The notes under the pieces: model-generated | Database searches by the model: none | What the model was told of the DNA's origin: nothing | The model's input: the letters and a program-made list of their open reading frames with translations, nothing else | Source of the DNA: Orbicella faveolata | Taxonomy: Eukaryota; Cnidaria; Anthozoa; Scleractinia; Merulinidae | Assembly (NCBI RefSeq): GCF_002042975.1 | Contig: NW_018150181.1 | Location: 33,901-97,900 of the forward strand | Direction of reading: 5' to 3' | Length of the DNA stretch: 64,000 nucleotides | Made by a program: the position numbers and the translations under genes | Shown here: piece by piece, positions 1 through 9,833 of the stretch | Layout: the number at the start of each line of letters is the position of its first letter | Position numbering within the stretch: the stretch's first letter is position 1

Positions 1-217
1 AGCTCAAAGTCTGGATCCGCCACTGTATTTTGTGCATGGAGAGAGGTGCATCAAGAGTAAAGAACATTACTCACACAAGTGACTCAGGCTTGGCTTATTA
101 AACCTTAAGAATTGTCTACCCAGAGTCTAAAGGCTCTACAAAACACCTGCATGATCCCCATTGTATTTAATATTTTAAAATGTTTACGTGTACCATGGAT
201 GGAGAGTAGCACATCAG

Positions 218-286
218 AGTAGAGCAATAGTGAATGAAATTGATAACATCCTGGACATGTATGCCAATGGACAGAAGAGCTGTTAA
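218..286 (+). CDS. Possible terminal exon of an upstream gene (partial)
   Basis: A CAG acceptor at 215-217 opens a 69-base reading frame that ends in TAA at 284-286. It would encode 22 residues beginning SRAIVNEIDNI and ending YANGQKSC. The composition looks protein-like and the frame ends cleanly, so this could be the last coding exon of a gene starting left of the window. The acceptor has no strong pyrimidine tract and no family is recognised, so it could be chance. Confidence 0.25.
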   Translation, partial: SRAIVNEIDNILDMYANGQKSC

Positions 287-611
287 ATCATCAATCAGCA
301 GCAAACAAGGTTTTGTCTCTTTACCAAGAGACGACTTGATTCTGTTGCACAGAGGCTGAAGTGTAAAGGTTTGACCTCTGCAGACAAAAACAACTTACAG
401 TATTACTACTTATCACATTCAACTGCAAGATACCAGTGATAGCTGTATAGCTCAGCTATCCTAAAAGTGTCTCAATTAACAGACAAACTCCTGGTCTGAT
501 TGATTGCATTAATTAAAATTAAGTTTTCAGTTTTCAAATATCCACAGAGTAAGAAGGGTATAGTATCGTAGAGTAAAATTTACATTCATAACCCAACTGA
601 CATGACTCCTG

Positions 612-939
612 CCCCGGGGAGGGGAGTCCCATATAAAAAGGACAGGGGTGCTTGTCGTACCATTTAGGGGGTTAAAAATGTGGTTTTGGTAACTCTTAGG
701 GTGTTCAGCCTCAAAAGGTTCACAGCGGGAACTTTTGCGGTATGTTATAAGGTATTGAGCCAAAAAAAAAAAAAAATACATGACAGGAGATGATGTGTTG
801 CTTTAGAATTGGTACCTCTTAGGCGTGAAAAACATTTCAAACCACGCCCACAAAACAGGATCTTGGTACATCTTAGGGGTTCTTTTCAAATTTTCTGACA
901 AGCACCCCCGTCCTTTTTATATGCCCCTCCACCCCTGGG
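612..939. mobile_element. MITE family A, copy 1
   Basis: A short non-autonomous DNA transposon. The left end reads GGGAGTCCCATATAAAAAGG and the right end carries the inverted counterpart, CCGTCCTTTTTATATG. Internal landmarks shared by other copies are 'acctcttagg', 'ttgagcc' followed by an A run, and 'tgacaggagatgatg'. There is no coding capacity. Related copies or fragments lie near 1716, 2376, 5127, 7382, 8250, 49202 and 50008. Confidence 0.65.
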
Positions 940-1715
940 CTCCTGCCCAAATTCAAATCCCAGCAACCTTCGTGAGATACTTAGTGTAAANGTAATGGTT
1001 ATTCCCTTACAGATGCCTGTATCCACATTGACTCTCACCTGAAGGGCCATTTTGTTATTTTGCCATTTTGTGTTTTAAACATGGCGTTATGTTTGTAGGA
1101 CAACGTAAAGATTTGAATGTATGATTGCAATCAGTGAATTATGTTGTTCCAAAAAATATCCAATTTCCTTTCCCACAGAGGTTTTTTTGGCCTGAAACTC
1201 CCCTCCCTGTTCCTGTGGAAATTCCAGCTTTTGTTCGTACTTTGCTTTTAAAAGTTTTGCTTTTGACACCCGTTCTCCCCTTTGAAATTTTTGATAACCT
1301 TCCTGGGGTGGGTATTTAGCATTACCAGGAACCACACATTTGCAATTTATATTTTGACAGGAAGTAAATTTATTGACAATAGAGTAATAAGTAGAGGAAA
1401 AAAATTGATATTAAATAAATAAATAAATAAATGACAAATAAACAGATTTATACTTACTAGTTTCTGAGCCACATTGTTGTAATGAGAGAAGGACTGGACT
1501 AATGCAACAAAAAATACTTTAAAACCTCCTGGAAAAAAGGAAAAAGCCAACAGTCTTTGATGTGTGGTAATTGACTCAAAAACCTTTCATGCACAAATAG
1601 TGATGAGTTCTTTTTATATAACAATTCTGGATCATTGCGTCTTTTGCTAAGAGCTAACAAATTAGAGCTATATGTACATCTAACCCCAGGGGCCTCTATT
1701 TGGGAGGGGGGTTGC

Positions 1716-2036
1716 CCAGGGGGGAACTCCTAAATGTATATAAAAATGACGGGGATGCTCGTCATACCTTTTAGGGGTTAAAAAAGCACTACCACAATCC
1801 TCTCAGGGAATTCAGCCTCAAAAGGTCACAGCAGGTGCTTTTATAGCACCTTTTAGGGTATTGAGCCAGAAAAAAAAATGACAGGAGATGATGTTATGTT
1901 TTAGACGTGGTATCTCTTAGAGATAAAAAAAAATTTAAAGCCATGCCCACAGAGGGTCTTGGAGCCTCTAATGGGTTCTTTTCAAAATTTCCGACGAGCA
2001 CCCCCGTCATTTTTATATGGGAGTCCTGCCCTAGGG
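1716..2036. mobile_element. MITE family A, copy 2
   Basis: Same family as the element at 612. The left end is around 'ggggaactcctaaatgtata' and the right end is 'cccccgtcatttttatatgg'. The internal A run and 'tgacaggagatgatg' are conserved. Its right half falls in the sequence repeated after the n at 2375. Confidence 0.6.
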
Positions 2037-2374
2037 GGTTGTTTACAACATGACATGGTAAAATGACAAAATGGCACTAAGGGTAAGAGTCAATGAGTGT
2101 ACGAGTGTCCCCCGCAATTTAATTGTTAGGTTTCCCCAACAATTTACCAGTACCCATTTATACTCCTGGGTGGAGATAGGCACTGAGAGAGTTAAGTGTC
2201 TTGCCTAAGAACACAACCCTGTGTCCCCGGCCAGGGCTTGAACCCAGACCGCTCGCTCCAGGGACGAGTGCACTAACCATGAGGCCACCGTGCCTCCCAC
2301 ACAATAATTGTACGGATTTACAATAATTATTATTGAGACCTAACCACTGTTTAGTCATTGATATTTAGGCTGAC
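1870..2374 (+). repeat. Left copy of a 0.5-kb direct repeat ending at an n
   Basis: This 505-base segment runs from a nine-A run to 'ttaggctgac' just before the single n at 2375. It is repeated immediately after the n (2376-2876) with substitutions and small indels. It contains the right half of a family A MITE and a minus-strand SINE. The unmerged overlap at an n suggests two allelic contigs placed end to end rather than a biological tandem repeat. Confidence 0.75.
2130..2297 (-). mobile_element. tRNA-derived SINE fragment, family 1 (minus strand)
   Basis: The reverse complement carries a Pol III A-box-like 'catggttagtgcactcgtcc' and a B-box-like 'gggttcaagccctggccggg', followed by a conserved body including the 'ataaatgggtac' region. 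It is homologous to the fuller copy at 56663-56949. The 3' part is shortened. Confidence 0.6.
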
Positions 2375-2375
2375 N

Positions 2376-2876
2376 AAAAAAAAATGACAGGAGATGATGT
2401 TTTGTTTTAGACGTGGTACCTCTTAGAGATGAAAAAAAATTTCAAGCCACGCCCACAGAGGATCATGATACCTCTTATGGGTTGTTTTCAAAATTTCTGA
2501 CGAGCACTCCGGTCATTTTTATACGGGAGTCCCGCCCTAGGGGGTTGTTTAAAACATGAAATGGCAAAATGACAAAATGACACTAAGGGTAAGAGTCAAT
2601 GAGTGTACGTGTGTCCCCCACAATTTGTTCGGTTTCCCCAACAGTTTGCCAGTACCCATTTATACTCCTGGGTGGAGAGAGGCACTGTGAGAGTTAAGTG
2701 TCTTGCCTTAGAACACAACACCGTGTCTCTGGCCAGGGCTTGAACCCAGACCGCTTGCTCCAGGGACGAGTGCACTAACCATGAGGCCACCGTGCCTCCC
2801 ACACAATAATTGTACGGATTTACAATAATTATTATTGAGACCTAACCACTGTTTAGTCATTGATATTTAGGCTGAC
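2376..2876 (+). repeat. Right copy of the 0.5-kb direct repeat
   Basis: Second copy of 1870-2374, starting directly after the n at 2375. It includes the right end of a MITE family A element (to about 2541) and another minus-strand family 1 SINE (about 2633-2799). Copies differ at scattered sites, as expected for two haplotypes. Confidence 0.75.
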
Positions 2877-4099
2877 CTGAGTGCTATTTAGGCTAACTGC
2901 TGGGTGCCATTTTGCCATTTCATGTTTTAAGCACACCCTTTGGGAAGGAGTGTAGGAAGGGCATATTTTCTGAAATGATTTGTTTACAAGGGAAGAGAGG
3001 TTATTACCAATAAGAATTGCGATGCAAGATCCCCATTTCAAAAACATTCCACTAAGAGATGGGGTATTGCAACTATGGATGTGCTTGATATCTATAGTTA
3101 GAAACCTCCTAGTTTAAGTTTTAGCGCATTTTACATATTTTTCTTTTTAGATTTTAATTGTTTAATAGCTCACTTTTGTAATGCACAGGTGATCATATAT
3201 TCATGTAACCTGTGCAATGTAAATGTAAATTTTTATTATGCATAATAGGTATGCATAATTATTATGCATACCTTTAATGTACATGGTAAGAAAGTGATGT
3301 ATAAGGAAGCTTCCATCATTCTGACAATCTGATATTAACACAAACTTCCTCTGCAGGTTAACAAAAAAGTCAATAATAATAACAATGTATTAAATAATTA
3401 AATTGTTAAACAGAGAGTCAATGAGTCTAAAGAAAATCATTTAAGTTTGGCAAACACTGACAGTAATGTTTTGCGCAGGGAATATTTGGGGTATGGGAGA
3501 AAGGATATAACATCATACAGTTAACAGTTGAGGATATTAGTTCAATCTTCTTCTTACTTCTTCAGGCTGTGCAAGGCTCCAACAATGGAGGTGTGTGGGG
3601 GTCTCTGGAGTGGATAGGGTAGGGGGTAGGGGTTTCCACGTGTGTAACAAAGACCCTCATATTTTATGATATTTAAGCTATAAGTGGTCATTCACGCAAA
3701 GAAAACCTTGACAAACCAGACTACAAAAACAAAAATGAAAAATCGGGCAAAGGCGATGCTTGCTTTAAATGTACAATCTATGATTCAATCCTAAGGAAGC
3801 TTATTAGTGAGCTAAAATTTCCCCTCTGTCCCGAGTCGGGACAGTGAAGGGAAATCCAGGACCACAATCGATTCGTGACAAATTACAATAACAAAAAAAG
3901 AATCAGCGTTCTTCTTTGTTATTTAAGAAATTCTTCACGTACCTTGGGAGGGCTTTTTTCGCTGAAATTTGTCAAAGAGTTCAAATCTGGAAACATGATC
4001 GAAAGTTCCAATTTTACACTTTGCAGCCCTTTCCCTGTCCAGCGGTTGGGCACTAGACTCGACCGAGGGAGACTGTGTGTAGTTGGAATCAAAACAAAC
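2877..4099. other. Sequence upstream of FBXW2
   Basis: No gene supported. The stretch is AT-rich, with a short palindromic 'atgcataattattatgcat' segment around 3235-3272. It must include the FBXW2 5' untranslated and promoter region. No TATA box or other core element could be assigned. Confidence 0.4.
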
Positions 4100-7000
4100 A
4101 TGGCGGGATCTCTGGAAGATAGAACGTTTTCACTTTGGTTAAAGAATTTTTGCGATACTTTTAGAACTTTATCAGATATTCAGAAAAATCACACAATTGA
4201 AGGTATTATAGACATATGTGGACCCGAACAGCTGTGTTTTCTTTCCACAAAACTCGAAATACTCGTAAAAAGGGACTACCTCAAATGTTTGCCTTTGGAA
4301 CTGAGTTTTCACGTGTTGAAATGGCTGGACCCAGTGTCTCTATGCAAATGCTGTCTTGTGAGTAAGGAATGGAACAAGGTTATTCTCAGCTGCGATGATG
4401 TTTGGCAAAACGCTTGTAGACGGCTGGGAATGGAAGGTCACGATAATTCTGAAAGAACTCCATCAACAGTTACCACGTGGAAGCAAATGTACATGTCGCA
4501 CTTGAAGAATATGAAAAAATTAAAAGATATAGACGCTGTGGAGAAGAAACAGTTTTATGGTCACACAGCCCGGGTGTTTGCACTTTATTGCCGTGGAAAC
4601 TACCTTGCAACTGGTGAGGACATTAAGCTTGTTGACAGCTAATTTGGAAGATGAGCAATTAATATGTAAATTGCAGATTAAGGATAGTTTTTTTTNCGCT
4701 TTCCGTTCGAGGAAAAATTCTGGTTTTAATTCCTGGACATTTCTCAGTGACAAATAGAACAGCATTTTCCAGAATTTTTAAGAGAGAGGACAATGTTGCA
4801 AAGTATACCCCAATTTTTGGAAATTTCTCACTGGGAATTTCTGTCCCATTTGATTTGGGGGGACCTACACCATTTTCAAGGTTCTTTATAATTGGCCAGT
4901 GCATGTACATGTATAATTGGAGATACATTTCAGGGATGGCCTGGGCCACAAGGCTTAAAATACAGAATTTTCTCAGCTCCTCTTATACCAGACCAACACA
5001 CTCTCTTCACTGCATGTAGCTTCACTCCTTTTTGAAGCTCCCCTCTCCCTCCCCTAACTTAATACTCCTAGATCTGGCACTGGCCTGTTTTCATAATGAC
5101 AAAGTTCATTGTGTAGTGTATTCAACCCTCCCCCCCATGTAAAAAGAACGGGGGTGCTCGTGGTACCTATTAGGGATTGAAAACGCAGTATTGGTACCTC
5201 TTAGGGTGTTGAGCCTCAAAAGGTCCACAGTGGGAGCTTTTGCAGTACTGTTGAGGGTAATGAGCCAAAAAAACGATGACAGGAGATAATGTGTTGCTTT
5301 AAAATTGGTACCTCTTAGGGGTGAAAACAATTTCAAGTCGCTCCTACAAAACAGGATCTTGGTACCTCTTAGGAGTTCTTTTCAAAATTTCTGACGAGCA
5401 CCCCGGTCCTTTTTATATGGGAGTCCCCCCCCCCNACTGTACCTCCATTGAACACTCCTATAACTGATACTGGCCTGTTTTCATAATGAAAAAGTTCATC
5501 CTGATTGCATAGTATATTTCAACATCTCCTTTCTGGAATTAACTCAGTCCAGATTTTACCAGTTCTATAAAAATCTTGGATTCTGATTACAGTATTAGTT
5601 CTTCATCACTGAACTCTCATGGCTTTCTACAAGTAGTAACAATCACCCAACAGATACAAACTGAAGGCTTCAACTGAAATGCAGAAATTATGCTATCTAG
5701 GATCAGATGACAGATCAGTCCGGCTTTGGGACTTGAAGACTGGCCAATGTAAATATGTTCTGAAAGCTCATACTTGTGCAGACATTTGCTTTGATGACCA
5801 CAAGGTCATTACAGCATCCTTTGACAATACTGTCGGCATGTGGGACTGGAACACAGGAGAGAACTTACAGTTCTTCAGGGGACACACTGCAGCAGGTGAA
5901 TAAAACATGATGTCTGTATATGGCTGTTTTGACAAGGGTTGGGAAGGGAGGCATTATCAAGCGGTTCAGGTTTGAGTCCTAGCCAGGGCCATTGTGTTGT
6001 GTTTTTGGGCAAGACGCCTTGCTCTCACAGTGCCTCTCTCCATCCAGATGTATAAATGACTACCGGCAAATTTAATGCTGTGGGGTAACCCTGTGATGGA
6101 ATAGCGTATCATCCAGGGGAGAGTAGAAACTCTCCTAGTCGCTTCATGCTACAGAAGCCAGGAAAAGCTCCAGCCTAATAGACCACTTGGCTCCTATGCA
6201 GACTTAATCTTGTACCTGTCCCACAAAAGCCTGAAGGCATACACACAATCTCTTTGGTTTTATGGGTAGTGATAATTTATTGTTACTTGTTTGAGGTTCA
6301 GTGTTTCAGCAAGATGGGAGAAGGAAGCACAAATACATGTGGTTGTGTTGTTTCCTTCCGCTGAAACACCTTGAGCTTCAATCAAGCAACTGTGAACCAC
6401 CATAACCTATAACACCTTTCAAGATTGTTGCATACGCTTACAAAATGCTTTTGTAGGACAGCCTTTCTAAAGACAGCTGTATGCAGATTACGATAATCCA
6501 ATCTGGTCTAACTTACAATTCAAGTTTTAGAAATGGATTGAGGTACTTGTAGTCAGCTGTGGTGCAGCCTGACTTACAATCTGGATGGCTCATTTTCAAA
6601 TTGTCCACCACCTCTTAAAACTTGGTGGAATTTAAGCACAGCACTTTTTTGAGTTCAACTCCTACCACTAACATAAAGTGGAGGTGAACAATGTGAAACC
6701 CTAATGGGGTTATAAAGTTGCATTAAAATGAGATCATGTGTACCAAAGACATCTGCAGTGGAGTGTTGATCAATACCCTCGATCGACATCCTGATCAATA
6801 CTCGGTGAACATGCAATTGGCACTTGATTGACTTCTCGATTGACACTCAATCAACACTCAATCAACAATTGATTGATAGTCGGCAGAGTGCCAATCAACT
6901 CATACGTATTGATATAAAATTAGTCAACTCTTGACTGACTGTGGATTGAGATGTTGATTGAGCGTTGATTGAGTGTCAACTGAGGTGTTGATGGAGTGTC

Positions 7001-9833
7001 GATCGAGCATTGATTGAGGGTATTGATCGAGGGTATCGATCAACACTTGACCACAGATGCGTTTAATACACATGATCCGAAAAATGTACTGATCATGTTG
7101 CCCAAATTATATAATGAATCCTCAGGCTGGCGTAACAAAATCCCTGGTATACTGATCTTTGAGGGTCTTTTATTTCACCTTTGATTGAAGTGTTTACAGT
7201 TGACCACTGTGATGAAGTGGACACAATTGTAAGTGGTTCTGCTGACTCTACTCTCAGAATATGGAAAATGTCATCTGGACAGTGCCTACAGACCAGATAT
7301 GGACACTCAGACTGGGTAATAAAGGTATTATCAAACTCACCACTTTTATCCATATCTTGCCTAAAGGGTGTAGAAAACCTTTGAGTGGGGTTCCCATGTG
7401 AACAGGTGGGGGATACTCTGTGTGCATGACAAAACGCCACTATTTTAGCCATTAGAGTATCTTTTAGGGTGCACTTGGGGAATTAATGATAAAAAATGCT
7501 CTCATTTCCATTTTTAGACTTGATTTCTGCTGGTCTACTAGCATGGGTTCCTTTCCTGAACAATGGCTGGTGATCATGCCTAGTCCATTTTAAGTGGTAT
7601 CATTTAGGGGTCAAATAAAGCTCAAGCCATGTCTACTTTTAGGGGTTTAATTCAAATTTTCCGACAAGCATCCCCAACCTTTTCATATGGGAGTCCCCCC
7701 ACGGGGGGAGGGGGGTAGAAAACACCCTGCAAGAAGGTCTGCTAAAAGCCATAGTGTTTTCTAGAAGAAGTAGAAACCATTTCTTTTGGGTTTCTATCAA
7801 GTTATCGAAAGCTCATAAAGATTATGTCAGATTGATTGCTCTCTAATCAGATGTAGTGAGTTAAGTTTGATGGTTCCATGTGACTTTGTGGCTGTTTGTA
7901 AAATCTGTTTCTAAAATTTCCTATCATGGTTTTACACCAAGGTTATCCTGAGAAGAGCTGAAGTGGACTCACGGACTCACGCAAAGAACCAGCTTGTAAT
8001 ACTAAGTATGGACAAACGTGCGATCAAGGTGAGCTGAAAATTCAAAAATCTCTAAATCTTAGCAGTCTTGTCACAAAGTTTTGCATTAGGCAGCGTCACT
8101 GTAGGAAAAGGTGGTCGATTTTGGCAGGTCTTTCTAAAGAATCAAACAAATACCCTAGTAGAGTAGCTGGTCAGATCATTTAAATGGCTATTTTTACTTT
8201 TTACAACTCTGATCATCTCATTAGATTTTCTGTTTGAAACTTGTCGAAAATTGGTACCTCCGAGGGGTGAAAGTAAATGAGAGTCACCCTCGGAAAGTGA
8301 CATTCTGCTATCTTTGTAACCTGGTTTTCCTGTCAAAATTTCTAAGGGTTGCCCCTGCTCCTTTTACGTCGAGATGAGGTTTGGGGGGGGGGGAGTAGAC
8401 AAAATAAGATTAAAACAAGGAAACTAATTAGACTGTTTTGCTGTCTATTTTAATTGTTTTGCTAAGATCTGGTCTCTCAGCCATGACTGTGAAAAATGTT
8501 TGGCAACATTGAATCCTTTGGAGTCAAATGATCACCTACAGCCCCGCCTTCAGTTTGATGGACAGACCATCGCTTGTGCCTCAGAAACAGGAATTCTGCT
8601 TTGGGATTTCAAAACTCTGCAAATGGCAAGGTACGTTAGTGAAAATGAAACACAATCCCTTTTTTGAGGTCCACTCAGAATCCCATTCCCGAGAATCGAC
8701 TGTGCCTCCGGTGTTCCTGAGAAATGTTATGCAGTGCGCCAACCTGCATATAACGCTTTCGATGTTATTGAAAACCGATCTTGTTGTTTATTATTGAATC
8801 TATTATTGACTTTAAAGCTGACTATCTGAAAATCGAAATTTTGAGACTTCTTTCTCTGCCATGATATAATTAAGAGTCTATGGTTTGAAGAAACATCTAG
8901 TAATGAGGCTGTGTGACGAGCTTATACCAAATCCGTTATTACATCTGTGTTTTATTTTTAAGTTGGATTCGCAACTTGACTACATATTAAGAGGCTACAC
9001 ATGAGGCTGTTCTCAGAGCGTACAGTACATGCGACTTATAGTCCAGATTGGCCGATGAGAATTTTGCCGTAGATGGCTTCCGTAGAGATGAAACGATCGG
9101 GGCTCTTCTAGAACGAGTTTCGCCCCTCTCCTTAATCTCTCTCCTTTATCTCTCTCTTTTGTCTCTCTCTGTCTCTCCTGACTAAATTTGCCGCCGGGCT
9201 AACGCATGCTCATGCTGCCCAGGACTCCTCTGCATCCATTTCAAATCATCCCTCTCATTCCAAATGTCTTTTTTTCTGCTAACTATAAAACCTGGAGTTT
9301 AAAGCTTATTGACCATAGATGGTTGGTAATATTTTGCGCTAATGCTTACGTTCAATTAGCTCGAGTTAAGTTTCAAGTTTAACCACTCAAAACACAAGGC
9401 TTTCGAAATAATAAGAAATACGCTTGTTTCATAAAAGCCGAGTTCACTTGAACGCCTCCACGACAAAGTGGAGCTCTAAATAAATGCTTCGGCCTGTTAT
9501 TAATAAAAGCAAGTTTTTCTTTTTTCTTCGCTTGACATTTCTTCCGGCAGGGTCTTCACCGAGTCTCCTGCCAAATGGCTGGTGGCCTATGGACATATGT
9601 ATAGTCTGGTCATGGACATGAACTCGTTGTATTTGGTAAGAACTAGAAGTGAGGACACTGTAGCGGAATATCCTCTTCCGCCTTTCAGAAGGTCTGTGCG
9701 CGGCTCAAACTTTACTCCGGGTGAAACCGGCTGGCTGAACGGGGGACTTACCAGGCCCCAAGAAAGCCTTGTTTTCGCCACAAGCATGCCGGACTACAGT
9801 GTTTTACTGTTCATGCTCAAAGAAAGCACGTGA
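4100..9833 (+). CDS. FBXW2: F-box/WD repeat-containing protein 2
   Basis: Substrate-recognition subunit of an SCF (SKP1-CUL1-F-box) ubiquitin ligase. Six exons splice in frame: 4100-4613, 5701-5895, 7191-7324, 7942-8028, 8467-8630 and 9551-9833, giving 458 residues (human FBXW2 is about 454). All introns are GT-AG. The F-box lies at about residues 61-108 (LPLELSFHVLKWLDP, CCLVSKEWNKV). WD blades follow: GHTARVFALY, GSDDRSVRLWDLKTGQC, TASFDNTVGMWDWNTGE, FRGHTAAVFTVD, SGSADSTLRIWKMSSGQC and GHSDWVIKV. The C-terminus keeps the FBXW2-specific GSNFTPGETGWLNG and LVFATSMPDYSV segments. The ATG at 4100 follows from the match to the human N-terminus; an upstream in-frame Met at 3875 would add residues absent from the family. 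Introns hold MITEs, a SINE and a foldback-like array. A candidate AATAAA lies at 10028-10033. Confidence 0.95.
5127..5434. mobile_element. MITE family A copy in FBXW2 intron 1
   Basis: Same family as 612-939. The left end is 'ccatgtaaaaagaacggggg' and the right end is 'cggtcctttttatatgggag' running into a C tract and the n at 5435. Internal 'ggtacctcttagg' and 'gatgacaggagataatg' are conserved. Confidence 0.6.
5940..6225 (+). mobile_element. tRNA-derived SINE, family 1, in FBXW2 intron 2
   Basis: Body and tail of the family 1 SINE: a B-box-like 'ggtttgagtcctagccaggg', then 'gggcaagacgccttgctctc', 'cctctctccatccagatgta' and the end 'ggctcctatgcagactt'. The head is degraded. Same orientation as the host gene. 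Confidence 0.6.
6745..7062. repeat. Foldback-like array of short ATTGAT/ATCAAT motifs
   Basis: In FBXW2 intron 2. The left half is dense in 'actcaatcaac'-type units and the right half in the reverse complement 'gttgattgagt', so the block can fold on itself. Units are about 11-13 bases, imperfect and interrupted. No coding potential. Confidence 0.65.
7382..7713. mobile_element. Degenerate MITE family A copy in FBXW2 intron 3
   Basis: Begins near 'gtggggttcccatgtgaaca', ends 'ccttttcatatgggagtccc', and keeps the internal 'taggggtttaattcaaattt' landmark. More diverged than other copies. It starts about 57 bases after the exon 3 donor. Confidence 0.45.
8250..8395. mobile_element. MITE family A fragment in FBXW2 intron 4
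   Basis: Right-half fragment with 'ttggtacctccgaggggtga' and 'tgtcaaaatttctaagggtt', ending in a G tract. Only the family-specific internal words support it. Confidence 0.4.

Noticed and set aside
2158-2802. Minus-strand frames of 66-68 codons resembling each other
   Set aside because: They are translations of the family 1 SINE in duplicated sequence, not genes.
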